Translations under genes and position numbers: made by a program | Source of the DNA: DATFYM01 sp035315065 | Lineage (GTDB): Bacteria; Acidobacteriota; Terriglobia; UBA7540 | Direction: 5' to 3' | Length of the DNA stretch: 29,874 bases | NCBI GenBank assembly: GCA_035315065.1 | Contig: DATFYM010000238.1 | Span: forward strand, 1 to 29,874 | Shown here: positions 1-6,694 of the stretch, piece after piece | Position numbering within the stretch: position 1 is the stretch's first letter | Layout of the letters: every line of letters starts with the position of its first letter | The notes under the pieces: generated by a model | What the model saw: only the letters and a program-made list of their open reading frames with translations | What the model was told of the DNA's origin: nothing | The model's database searches: none

Positions 1-246
1 GTGGCGGCCATCTGCCACGGCGGATGGCTCCTGGCCTCGGCGGAGATCGTGGAGGGTCGCCGCGTGACGTGCTACGTCGCCATCAAGGATGACCTGATTC
101 ACGCCGGCGGCGAGTACGTGGACGAAGAAGTGGTGGTAGATGGCAACCTCATCACAGCGCGAAAGCCGAGCGACATCCCGGCGTTTTGCCGTGAAATCCG
201 TCATGCGCTGTTGCAGCATCCGGTGGCGGCGCACGCCGTCCGCTAG
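1..246 (+). CDS. DJ-1/PfpI-family protein, C-terminal part
   Basis: The first 81 codons are the C-terminal half of a DJ-1/PfpI (type 1 glutamine amidotransferase-like) protein; the start lies upstream of the window. The nucleophile elbow AICHGG is visible at residues 3-8, with the Cys followed by His as in PfpI-type proteins. The closing segment DGNLITARKPSDIPAFCREI is the usual end of this family, where the strand and the RKPxDxPAF motif close the alpha/beta fold. Members are cytosolic and are variously described as proteases, deglycases or stress proteins; which of these applies cannot be told from the fragment. The gene is followed directly by a heptanucleotide repeat block and no terminator is obvious. 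Confidence 0.88.
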   Translation: MAAICHGGWLLASAEIVEGRRVTCYVAIKDDLIHAGGEYVDEEVVVDGNLITARKPSDIPAFCREIRHALLQHPVAAHAVR

Positions 247-249
247 CGG

Positions 250-436
250 AATTCTGAATTCGAAATTCGAAACTCGAAACTCGTAACTCGAAATTCGAAA
301 ATTGAAACTTGGAACTCGAAACTCCCAGACTCAAACTTCGGTTTGACGTCCGAAACTCGAAACCGGAGAAGCAAAGGGAAACACGAAGAGGCTAGTTTCG
401 AATTTCGAGTCTCGATTTTCCAATGTCGAGTTTCGA
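250..436. repeat. Heptanucleotide repeat block, CTCGAAA family, inverted pair
   Basis: Degenerate tandem copies of the 7-mer CTCGAAA/TTCGAAA run from about 251 to 325 and again at 350-364. The reverse complement (TTTCGAG units) runs from about 392 to 436, so the block can fold into a long imperfect hairpin. The right arm reaches the ribosome binding site of the following ThuA-like gene. The same family recurs at 1245-1372 and 2981-3010. Confidence 0.85.
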
Positions 437-452
437 TCCAAAGGAGTGGATC

Positions 453-1238
453 ATGCGCAGATTCGTCACGGCGCTGGGCCTCCCAGCCATCCTGATCGCG
501 GGCCTGATCGCGGGCGCCTACTGGTTCCGGCCGCACACCGGTCTCGCCAAGATCGGCTCGAAGCGACTGCTCTACCTGACGATGTCGGCGGGATTCAAGC
601 ACGACGTGATCCCCTTTTCCCGGGAAATCGTGAAGCAGATCGGTGAGAAGTCCGGGGCGTTCGAGACCGACTTCGCCGACGACGTTACGCCGTTCACGGC
701 CGAGAACCTCCGCAACTACGATGCGGTGATGTTCTACACCACCGGTGAACTGCCGTTCACGGACGTCCAGAAGCAGATCCTCATGGAATACCTGGCGGCC
801 GGGCACGGGTTTGTCGGCGTGCACAGCGCGACTGACACTTGTTACAACTGGGGCGCCTATGGCCAGATGCTCGGCGGCTACTTCGATGGCCATCCGTGGC
901 ACCAGATGGTGACGGTGGACGTGTCCGATCCCGACGACAAAATCACCAAGTTCCTCGGCAAGTCGTTTCAGTTGAATGACGAGATTTATCAGATCGACGA
1001 TTTCGAAGCTCCGTCGACCAGGGTGCTGTTGCACCTCGATCCCATGTCGGTCGATCGCACCAAGCCCGGCGCTCATACGCGCTACTACAACTGGCCGCTG
1101 GCGTGGACGCGCCGGTGGGGCAAAGGTCGGGTCTTCTACAATGCATTGGGACACGAAAAAGCGGTTTGGGAGAGTGACTGGTTCCAACAGCTCATGCTGA
1201 ATGGCATCGAGTGGTCGATGGGTGACTTCAAGGAGTAG
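453..1238 (+). CDS. ThuA-like domain protein with N-terminal membrane segment
   Basis: A 261-residue protein matching the ThuA (trehalose-utilisation) domain, a glutamine-amidotransferase-like alpha/beta fold. Recognisable family pieces are an N-terminal strand with a GFKHDVIP motif, DAVMFYTTGELPF, a VGVHSATDT segment, and the closing PLAWTRRWGKGRVFYNALGH. The first 25 residues form a hydrophobic segment (signal anchor or signal peptide), so the domain should lie outside the cytoplasm. An upstream in-frame ATG at 423 sits inside repeat DNA; the ATG at 453 is chosen because AAGGAG at 441-446 is six bases in front of it. ThuA-type proteins are linked to sugar metabolism, but their catalytic role is poorly defined. 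The gene stands alone between two repeat blocks. Confidence 0.87.
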   Translation: MRRFVTALGLPAILIAGLIAGAYWFRPHTGLAKIGSKRLLYLTMSAGFKHDVIPFSREIVKQIGEKSGAFETDFADDVTPFTAENLRNYDAVMFYTTGELPFTDVQKQILMEYLAAGHGFVGVHSATDTCYNWGAYGQMLGGYFDGHPWHQMVTVDVSDPDDKITKFLGKSFQLNDEIYQIDDFEAPSTRVLLHLDPMSVDRTKPGAHTRYYNWPLAWTRRWGKGRVFYNALGHEKAVWESDWFQQLMLNGIEWSMGDFKE

Positions 1239-1244
1239 CTGCTT

Positions 1245-1372
1245 TTCGAAAATCGAAAATGGAAAATCGAAACTCGTGACTGCTGCCCATGTTCGGAGCT
1301 CCCAGCCGGAAAAACCGAAAGGCAGGGACTCGCACGGGCGATTTGCGAGTTTCGAATTTCGAGTTTCGAACG
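1245..1372. repeat. Heptanucleotide repeat block, CTCGAAA family, downstream of thuA-like gene
   Basis: CGAAAAT/CGAAACT units at about 1245-1278 face reverse-complement TTTCGAG units at about 1345-1371. The two arms could pair across about 65 bases. With the block at 250-436 this places the same repeat family, in the same arm order, on both sides of the ThuA-like gene. The right arm ends just before the M-box aptamer. Confidence 0.8.
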
Positions 1373-1375
1373 CAG

Positions 1376-1555
1376 TTGACCTCGTTAGGCGAGGTTACCA
1401 CGCAAACATAAGCCACTGCCCGGAAACCCGGAGACAGGCCAACGGGTACAGCAGGCATAGTCGGATTAAGGCTTTGCCTAAGGTGGCTACCCCCGCAAGG
1501 GGTGGATTACGTTGTGCGGAGCCGAAGCTCACACTAGGAGGGTCTTTGACCCGCT
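1376..1555 (+). promoter_or_regulatory. M-box (ykoK) magnesium riboswitch
   Basis: The leader of the magnesium operon carries the conserved blocks of the M-box aptamer in order: GTTAGGCGAGG (1384-1394), CACTGCCCGGAAACC followed by GCCAACGGGTACAGCAG (about 1414-1455), and GCCGAAGCTC (1521-1530). GACCTC (1378-1383) can pair with GAGGGTC (1538-1544) to close P1. The 3' strand of P1 can instead pair with GACCC (1548-1552), giving an obvious switch between P1 and a competing hairpin. An intrinsic terminator follows. M-box RNAs bind Mg2+ and normally turn off Mg transporter genes when Mg2+ is plentiful. The two genes downstream encode an MgtE-domain protein and a metal transporter, which agrees with the assignment. 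Confidence 0.93.
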
Positions 1556-1579
1556 CGTTCGAGAGGATCGAGCCGGTTT

Positions 1580-1619
1580 GCCCCGGGGAGCCGAAGGCTT
1601 CTGCGGGGCTTTTTGTTTT
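1580..1619 (+). terminator. Intrinsic terminator of the M-box expression platform
   Basis: GCCCCG (1580-1585) pairs with CGGGGC (1604-1609), with an inner AGCC-GAA-GGCT stem, followed by a T-rich tract (1610-1619). It lies between the aptamer and the ATG at 1677, as expected for a transcription-terminating riboswitch. Confidence 0.9.
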
Positions 1620-1676
1620 AAAGGGCAGCAAGGAGCAGAGGCGCGATGTTACCTTTGACTGTGTGAAAGGCGCAGC

Positions 1677-2918
1677 ATGATCTACTTTACCGAGCTTGAG
1701 AATCTGCCGACCTACGACGCCAAGGGCGAATACCTGGGCAAGCTGATCGATCTGGGAATCGACCCCAGCCAGAACGCGCTCCGAGTCGCGTCGTACCTTG
1801 TCCGAACCCCGGGCAAGAACATGCTTTGCATTACGCACGAGCAGATGCAATCGGTGTCGGTGCGGGCGGCGCAGACCAGCGTCCCCGCCAGTCACGTCCG
1901 TTGCTACGCCCCCGATGAAGGCTTGCTGCGGGTGAAGAAGGACGTACTCGACCAGCAGATTATCGACGTCAACAACCGCAAGGTGGAGCGCGTGAACGAC
2001 GTCGACCTGGATATCGAGCCGACCGACGGTCACACGGAGCTGCGTTTGCTGGCGGTGAATGTGGGATGGGCCGCGGGAATCCGCCGGTTGCTGCAAGGAA
2101 TCATGGCCAAGCACACCATCCGGGTGATCTCGGGCTTCGCCACACCCAAGACGATCCCGTGGGAGTTCGTCAACCTTATCGAATCTGACCCGGCGCGCCG
2201 CGTGAAGCTGCGCATCTCTTACGATCGCTTGGCCAAGCTTCACCCGGCCGACGTCGCCGACATTCTGGAGGAGTTGAGCCGCGACGAGCAGAAGGCCGTG
2301 ATTGAGTCGCTCGACGAGGAGACTGCCGCCGACGTCATTTCGGAGATCCCCACCAAGATGCAGGCAGCGCTGCTGGAGAGCATCCAGCCGGAGAAGGCAG
2401 CCGACATCGTGGAGGAGATGGCCCCGGACGAGGCCGCCGACGTGCTGCAGGAAATGCAGCCCGAAGCTTCCGCCGTTCTGCTGGCGGACATGGAGACGGA
2501 GGAGGCGCACGAGGTGCGAGCCTTGCTGGGCTACGAAGAGAACACCGCCGGGGCCTTGATGAATACGGAGTACATCGTGCTGGGCGAAATGGCCGTGGTG
2601 GCCGACGCGGTCGAATCGCTGAAGCACTTCGAAGGGGCCATCGAGACTATCCACATGATCCATCTCATCGGCGCTGGCGGCGTGCTGGTGGGCGTGGTGC
2701 CCCTGGGACGCATCCTGCTGGCGGATGCCAACACGCCGCTCAAAGAGCTGTGCACGGACCCCATGATCGCAGTCGAGGCCCGGGCGGACGAGAAAGAAGT
2801 GGTCAACCTCTTTCACAAGTACAATCTGGTGTCGCTTCCGGTCGTCGGCGACGAGGGCCGGCTGCTGGGAGTGGTCACCGCCGACGACGTCCTGGAGGTG
2901 GTGGTCCATCGCAAATAG
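1677..2918 (+). CDS. Soluble PRC-barrel / MgtE-N / CBS-pair protein
   Basis: A 413-residue cytosolic protein with no membrane segment. Residues 1 to about 150 look like PRC-barrel material, with a second barrel-like stretch around DQQIIDVNNRKVERVNDVDL. Residues about 185-285 are the MgtE intracellular N domain, a superhelix of short repeats such as LHPADVADILEEL and PEKAADIVEEMAPDEAADVL. Residues about 290-413 form a CBS pair ending in LPVVGDEGRLLGVVTADDVL. In MgtE these N and CBS domains bind Mg2+ and gate the channel; here the MgtE transmembrane domain is absent. The gene lies directly under an M-box and is followed after about 105 bp by an NRAMP-type transporter, so I infer it is a Mg2+ sensor or regulatory subunit for that pore. 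That partnership is inference. Confidence 0.92.
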   Translation: MIYFTELENLPTYDAKGEYLGKLIDLGIDPSQNALRVASYLVRTPGKNMLCITHEQMQSVSVRAAQTSVPASHVRCYAPDEGLLRVKKDVLDQQIIDVNNRKVERVNDVDLDIEPTDGHTELRLLAVNVGWAAGIRRLLQGIMAKHTIRVISGFATPKTIPWEFVNLIESDPARRVKLRISYDRLAKLHPADVADILEELSRDEQKAVIESLDEETAADVISEIPTKMQAALLESIQPEKAADIVEEMAPDEAADVLQEMQPEASAVLLADMETEEAHEVRALLGYEENTAGALMNTEYIVLGEMAVVADAVESLKHFEGAIETIHMIHLIGAGGVLVGVVPLGRILLADANTPLKELCTDPMIAVEARADEKEVVNLFHKYNLVSLPVVGDEGRLLGVVTADDVLEVVVHRK

Positions 2919-2980
2919 CCGGACCGACGGGTTGCAAGATCCGAGCCGTGAAGCAGAATCACCTTTGGCAGCTTGGGTGA

Positions 2981-3010
2981 AGTTCCGAGTTTCGAACTCC
3001 AACTTTTTTT
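2981..3010. repeat. Short remnant of the CTCGAAA heptad family
   Basis: GTTCCGAGTTTCGAACTCC followed by a run of T lies in the 105-bp gap between the MgtE-domain gene and the transporter. GAGTTCGAAACTCGGAAC is related to the units seen at 250-436. GAGTTTCGAACTC is nearly palindromic and, with the following T run, could also weakly attenuate transcription. Confidence 0.55.
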
Positions 3011-3023
3011 CAGCGGGTGATCC

Positions 3024-4298
3024 GTGCCTCTCAAGAGCAAACGCTTTCGACACTTCCGGACCAACCTCCTCATCTTTCTCGCCGTCCTGGGGCCGGGGAT
3101 TATCACCGCCAACGTCGACAACGACGCGGGCGGCATTCTCACCTATTCGCAGGCCGGCGCCAGCTTCGGCTACACGCTGCTTTGGACGCTCATCCCCATC
3201 ACGGTGGCGCTGATCGTGGTGCAGGAGATGGTGGCCCGCATGGGCGTGGTCACTGGCAAAGGCCTTGCCGATCTCATCCGGGAAGAATACGGTTTCCGCA
3301 CCACCTTCATCCTCATGCAGATGCTTCTCCTGGCCGACCTCGGCAACACCATCAGCGAATTTGCCGGGCTCGCTTCCGGGATGGAGGTGCTGGGGGTAAC
3401 CCGCTACATCGCGGTTCCCCTGGGGGCGGTACTCGTGTGGCTGCTGGTGGTGAAGGGTACGTACCGGTTCGTCGAGAAGGTCTTTCTGCTGGCTTGTGTG
3501 TTCTACGTTGCCTACCCGCTTTCTTGTTTCCTCGCACGCCCCAAGTGGTCCGAGGCCATGCTGGCCACTGTCAAGCCCACTTTCCGTTTCAACAGTGGCT
3601 ACCTCTACATGCTCATCGGGTTGGTCGGTACAACCATTGCGCCGTGGATGCAGTTTTATCTTCAGTCCGCCGTGGTGGAAAAGGGCATCAAGCTGAAGAA
3701 CTACATCCACTCGCAATGGGACGTGATCGTGGGCTGCGTGATTACCGACGTGGTGGCGTTCTTCATCATCGTCGCCTGCGCCGCCACGATTTACGTTAGC
3801 GGTCATCACGACATTCAGAACGCGGGCGACGCCGCGGTGGCGCTGCGGCCTTTGGCCGGGCGCGCAGCAAGCTGGCTCTTCGCCTTCGGCCTCTGCAATG
3901 CTTCGCTCTTCTCGGCGTCCATCCTGCCGCTCGCCACCGCCTACTACGTCTGTGAAGGCCTGGGAGTCGAGTCCGGCATCAACAAACGCATCCGGGAAGC
4001 GCCCGCTTTCTACGCGCTTTACACCGGTCTGATCGCCCTGGGCGCGCTGGCAGTGATGCTGCTCAGTGAGCAGAAGCAGGTGCCCATTATCCTGCTCTCC
4101 CAGGTGGTCAACGGCATCCTGCTGCCTTTCGTCCTGATCTTTATGCTGCGCCTGATCAATCGCAAGGACCTGATGGGCACGTACAGCAACACACGGACCT
4201 TCAACATCATCGCCTGGACCACTTGCGTGGTGATGATTGCTCTGACTCTGGTGCTGGTGGTGAGCACCTTCTTCCCATCGCACCTTCCCACCGGATGA
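3024..4298 (+). CDS. NRAMP-family divalent metal transporter, probable Mg2+ type (NRMT-like)
   Basis: A 424-residue polytopic membrane protein of the SLC11/NRAMP family with about 11 membrane segments. TM1 reads GPGIITANVDNDAGG and aligns with the NRAMP GPG...DPGN motif, so DPGN has become DAGG. TM6 reads GTTIAPWMQFYLQSA where Mn/Fe transporters have MPHN, so the metal-binding Met is Ala. VVTGKGLADLIREEYG after TM2/3 is standard NRAMP. Loss of the soft Met ligand and of the Asn is what is known of NRAMP-related magnesium transporters, and the M-box upstream agrees with Mg2+. The start is the GTG at 3024, with only a weak ribosome site (AGCGGGTGA). It is likely co-transcribed with the MgtE-domain gene. 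Mg2+ as substrate is inference from the motifs plus the riboswitch. Confidence 0.9.
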   Translation: MPLKSKRFRHFRTNLLIFLAVLGPGIITANVDNDAGGILTYSQAGASFGYTLLWTLIPITVALIVVQEMVARMGVVTGKGLADLIREEYGFRTTFILMQMLLLADLGNTISEFAGLASGMEVLGVTRYIAVPLGAVLVWLLVVKGTYRFVEKVFLLACVFYVAYPLSCFLARPKWSEAMLATVKPTFRFNSGYLYMLIGLVGTTIAPWMQFYLQSAVVEKGIKLKNYIHSQWDVIVGCVITDVVAFFIIVACAATIYVSGHHDIQNAGDAAVALRPLAGRAASWLFAFGLCNASLFSASILPLATAYYVCEGLGVESGINKRIREAPAFYALYTGLIALGALAVMLLSEQKQVPIILLSQVVNGILLPFVLIFMLRLINRKDLMGTYSNTRTFNIIAWTTCVVMIALTLVLVVSTFFPSHLPTG

Positions 4299-4388
4299 TC
4301 CGCGTATCGACTCGGGTGCCAGCAGATTGAGATAGGGTCCATCGACGTTCACATCGAGTTGATCGTCGTCGCCGGTCAACCGCAACCG

Positions 4389-4397
4389 TGGTATAAT
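4389..4397 (+). promoter_or_regulatory. Extended -10 promoter of the 4410 gene
   Basis: TGGTATAAT is a perfect extended -10 element (TGn plus TATAAT). It ends 12 bases before the ATG at 4410, and no good -35 sits at 17 bp. Transcription would start at about 4404, leaving a leader of only a few bases with no Shine-Dalgarno sequence. Confidence 0.6.
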
Positions 4398-4409
4398 CGC
4401 TCGACTGCG

Positions 4410-4835
4410 ATGGGCAACATGGAACCAACTGAGCGGACGACGGCTGGCTTGCCGGCGCTGTTCGTGCCTCATCCTCACTTGAGCGACGAGGTGAACCGGA
4501 ACATCATCGACTCCGAGATGGAGGGTGGTGTCTACCTGGACGACCTCTCGGAGGGCGCCACCCTGGAGGTGGAGACTCTCCATCATTGGTACACGATTGT
4601 CCATTACGCCCGGGGCGAGGCGTTGATCTCCGGCCATCCCAAGTTCTGCCCGGAGCCGGTGCCGGTTAAAATCGAAGGATCCACGTGGGGCGGGTCGATG
4701 CTCAAGGTCCGCTTCATCGGGCGCGGCATGCATCTGGAGTTCCGGCATCCGACCTATCTCCGCATCACCACGTCCCGCATTGTCAGCATCAAGCAGCAAG
4801 CCCTCCAGTCTCCGGGCTGGACCAAGCAGTGCTGA
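4410..4835 (+). CDS. Conserved protein of unknown function
   Basis: A 141-residue protein without signal peptide or membrane segment. I do not recognise a named domain. The core runs from DDLSEGATLEVET through a YTIVHYARGEALISGHP segment to VKIEGSTWGGSMLKVRFIGR and GMHLEFRHPTYLRITTSRI. It looks like a small all-beta barrel with alternating hydrophobic residues and many glycines, and it ends in IVSIKQQ. The HPKFCPEP stretch contains one Cys. The ATG at 4410 is preferred over the TTG at 4359, because the TTG would lie upstream of the extended -10 box. A second ATG at 4419 is possible. It is a monocistronic gene convergent with ntrX. A regulatory or adaptor role is possible but nothing in the sequence proves one. 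Confidence 0.75.
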   Translation: MGNMEPTERTTAGLPALFVPHPHLSDEVNRNIIDSEMEGGVYLDDLSEGATLEVETLHHWYTIVHYARGEALISGHPKFCPEPVPVKIEGSTWGGSMLKVRFIGRGMHLEFRHPTYLRITTSRIVSIKQQALQSPGWTKQC

Positions 4836-4884
4836 AGGCCCCGTGAAGCCCGCTGATGGCTGGGAGCTGATAGCCGTCTTCGAG

Positions 4885-6270
4885 TCACTCGCCCGCCGCG
4901 ATGCCGAGGGATTTCATTTTGCGGTAGAGGTGACTGCGCTCGAGCCCGAGGGCCTCGGCGGCGCGAGTGACGTTCCCCTGATTCTCCTCCAGCTTTCTCA
5001 CAATATAGTCGCGCTCGTAAGCCGCGCGAGCGTCGCGCAAGGTGGAAAATCCCGAACCCCCGGCGCGACTCCCGGGCGCCGTGGCCGAGGACGGCGAACG
5101 TACGCCGTCGTGCTGTAGGCTGGGCGGCAAGTGTCGCCGCTCGATGCGGTCGCCCGCCACCATGATCACCAGCCGTTCTACCAGGTTCTTGAGCTCGCGC
5201 ACGTTGCCGGGCCAGCGATAGCGGCGCAGCACTTCCAGGGCGGGGTCGGCGAAGCGCTTCGGGCGGCGCCCATAGAGCCTGCCAAACTCGTCGAGAAAGT
5301 ACTCCCCCAGTGCCGGAACGTCCTCCGCGTGCTCCCGCAGCGGTGGAACGTAGAAGGGGATCACGTTGAGGCGGTAGAAAAGGTCTTCGCGAAAATTTCC
5401 CTTGAGGATCTCTCCCGGCAGGTCCTTGTTGGTGGCGGCGATGATCCGCACGTCCACCGTGAGATTAGTTCCGGAGCCTACTGGAGTGAATCTCTGCTCC
5501 TCGATCACCCGCAGCACCTTGGATTGCGTGCGCAGGCTCATGTCGCCCACCTCGTCGAGGAAAAGAGTGCCGCCGTCGGCCTGTTCGAACTTGCCGGTCT
5601 TGTCCTCGTGCGCCCCGGTAAACGAGCCCTTGAGGTGGCCGAAGAGCTCGCTCTCGATCAGCTCCTCGGGGATGGCCGCGCAGTTCACTTCCACAAAAGC
5701 CCGCTCGCCCCGCGTGCCTAAGTCGTGCAGCGCGTGCGCCACCAGCTCCTTGCCCACGCCGCTCTCGCCGTAGATCAGGACGCGGCCGTTGGTGGGCGCC
5801 GCCAGGGCCAGTTGCTGGCGTAGCGCCTTCATGGGAATGCTGTCGCCGATGATGTTGGACTTGCCTCGCAGCTCCTCGCGCAACTGGCGGTTCTGCGCCG
5901 CAAGCTGCGCCTGTTCCAGCGCGTGCTTCACGGTGAGCAGCGTCTTATCGATGGAGAGCGGCTTCTCGATGAAGTCGAAGGCGCCGAGCTTGGTGGCGCG
6001 TACCGCCGTCTCGATGGTGCCGTGTCCGGAAATCATGATCACCGTCGGCCGGTTCCCCAGCGCCTGAGTTCGCTCCAGCGTTTCCAGGCCGTCGATGCCG
6101 GGCAGCCAGATATCGAGCAGCACCACGTCAAAGTCCTTCTGCCCCAGCAGGTCGAGACAAGTCTCGCCGCTCTCCACGGCCTCCACCCGGTAGCCTTCGT
6201 CGCGCAGCACGTCGCCCAGCGACTGCCGGATGCCCAATTCGTCATCGACAATGAGAATGGAGTGCTTCAT
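4885..6270 (-). CDS. ntrX: NtrX-like sigma-54-dependent response regulator
   Basis: A 461-residue NtrC-family activator. Residues 1-120 are a receiver domain with phosphoacceptor D53 (VVLLDIWLPG) and the conserved K103 (FIEKPLS). Residues about 140-370 are the AAA+ domain: Walker A GESGVGKE at 168-175, the sigma-54 contact loop GSFTGA at 215-220 (usual GAFTGA with Ala to Ser) and Walker B GTLFLDEV at 234-241. The last 45 residues hold a Fis-type helix-turn-helix (NVTRAAEALGLERSHLYRK). It should activate RpoN promoters once phosphorylated. The neighbouring NtrY-like kinase makes it an NtrXY-type pair; NtrX versus another NtrC paralogue is decided mainly by that neighbour. The start is the ATG at 6270, where MKHSILIVDD begins; longer in-frame starts run into repeats and are rejected. 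Confidence 0.93.
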   Translation of the reverse strand: MKHSILIVDDELGIRQSLGDVLRDEGYRVEAVESGETCLDLLGQKDFDVVLLDIWLPGIDGLETLERTQALGNRPTVIMISGHGTIETAVRATKLGAFDFIEKPLSIDKTLLTVKHALEQAQLAAQNRQLREELRGKSNIIGDSIPMKALRQQLALAAPTNGRVLIYGESGVGKELVAHALHDLGTRGERAFVEVNCAAIPEELIESELFGHLKGSFTGAHEDKTGKFEQADGGTLFLDEVGDMSLRTQSKVLRVIEEQRFTPVGSGTNLTVDVRIIAATNKDLPGEILKGNFREDLFYRLNVIPFYVPPLREHAEDVPALGEYFLDEFGRLYGRRPKRFADPALEVLRRYRWPGNVRELKNLVERLVIMVAGDRIERRHLPPSLQHDGVRSPSSATAPGSRAGGSGFSTLRDARAAYERDYIVRKLEENQGNVTRAAEALGLERSHLYRKMKSLGIAAGE

Positions 6271-6317
6271 CAAGTTACCCGGCGCCGCGCCCTGCGGCAC
6301 GCTCACCCGTATCGAGG

Positions 6318-6357
6318 CTCGTACCCAAGTTGTCCTCGTCGCGCTCCTGCCGCACCT
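6318..6357. repeat. 40-bp direct repeat, copy 1
   Basis: These 40 bases, beginning CTCGTACCCAAGTTGTCC, recur exactly at 6388-6427 with a 70-bp period. The 30 bases between the copies differ. On the minus strand one frame reads RQERDEDNLGT in both copies, but no gene could be established around it. Confidence 0.85.
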
Positions 6358-6387
6358 GATGCAGGCATCGGAAATCAGCATGATCTT

Positions 6388-6427
6388 CTCGTACCCAAGT
6401 TGTCCTCGTCGCGCTCCTGCCGCACCT
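6388..6427. repeat. 40-bp direct repeat, copy 2
   Basis: Exact second copy of the element at 6318-6357. The identity over 40 bases with no flanking similarity suggests a discrete repeated unit rather than slippage of a short motif. Confidence 0.85.
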
Positions 6428-6612
6428 CTTGCAGCGTTCTGTCGACCACGGCTGCGGAAAGAGGCTTCCCCGAACGATACAGCCAAATCCCGCGCTTCTT
6501 TCGCAGCCGCCCCTTGCCCAGGATGGGCCGTAAAGCGATCTCTTCATTCCGCCTATCCCGTTTCATAAATCAGGCGCCTCCAAGGCTAACAACCACCCTG
6601 GCGCTTGACACG

Positions 6613-6642
6613 AAAGGCGGCAGCTCGGCTGCCGCACTCCAA
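6613..6642. repeat. REP-like palindrome (GCGGCAGC...GCTGCCGC family)
   Basis: AAAGGCGGCAGCTCGGCTGCCGCACTCCAA contains the palindrome GCGGCAGC-TCG-GCTGCCGC with an asymmetric ACTCCAA tail. The same core and tail occur twice in inverted orientation at 11124-11227, so this is a dispersed family. A second palindrome, GCGGGC-TGC-GCCCGC, follows immediately at 6644-6658. Confidence 0.8.
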
Positions 6643-6694
6643 GGCGGGCTGCGCCCGCTAGCGTGTCATGCGCAATCACTGCCAAGGTCTCTCC

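Larger units (their letters stand above)
6271..6694. other. Repeat-rich gap between ntrX-like and ntrY-like genes
   Basis: No convincing gene is seen in these 424 bases, although open frames on both strands cross them. The gap holds a 40-bp direct repeat (6318-6357 and 6388-6427), a REP-like palindrome (6613-6642) and a second GC-rich palindrome (6643-6660). CTTGACA at 6604-6610 lies just before the palindrome on the plus strand, but no matching -10 is clear. The usual tight coupling of the two-component genes is therefore broken here by repeat DNA. Confidence 0.7.

Noticed and set aside
423..452. Earlier ATG for the ThuA-like gene.
   Set aside because: It lies in repeat DNA without a ribosome site, whereas ATG 453 has AAGGAG at the right distance.
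1381..1555. Mn2+ (yybP-ykoY) riboswitch, considered because an NRAMP gene is downstream.
   Set aside because: The conserved blocks match the M-box and not the GGGGAGUAG-type core of the Mn2+ riboswitch.
1395..4799. An 1134-codon open frame on the minus strand across the magnesium locus.
   Set aside because: It is antisense to the well-recognised MgtE-domain and NRAMP genes and is rich in His and Gln, as expected from a shadow of high-GC codons.
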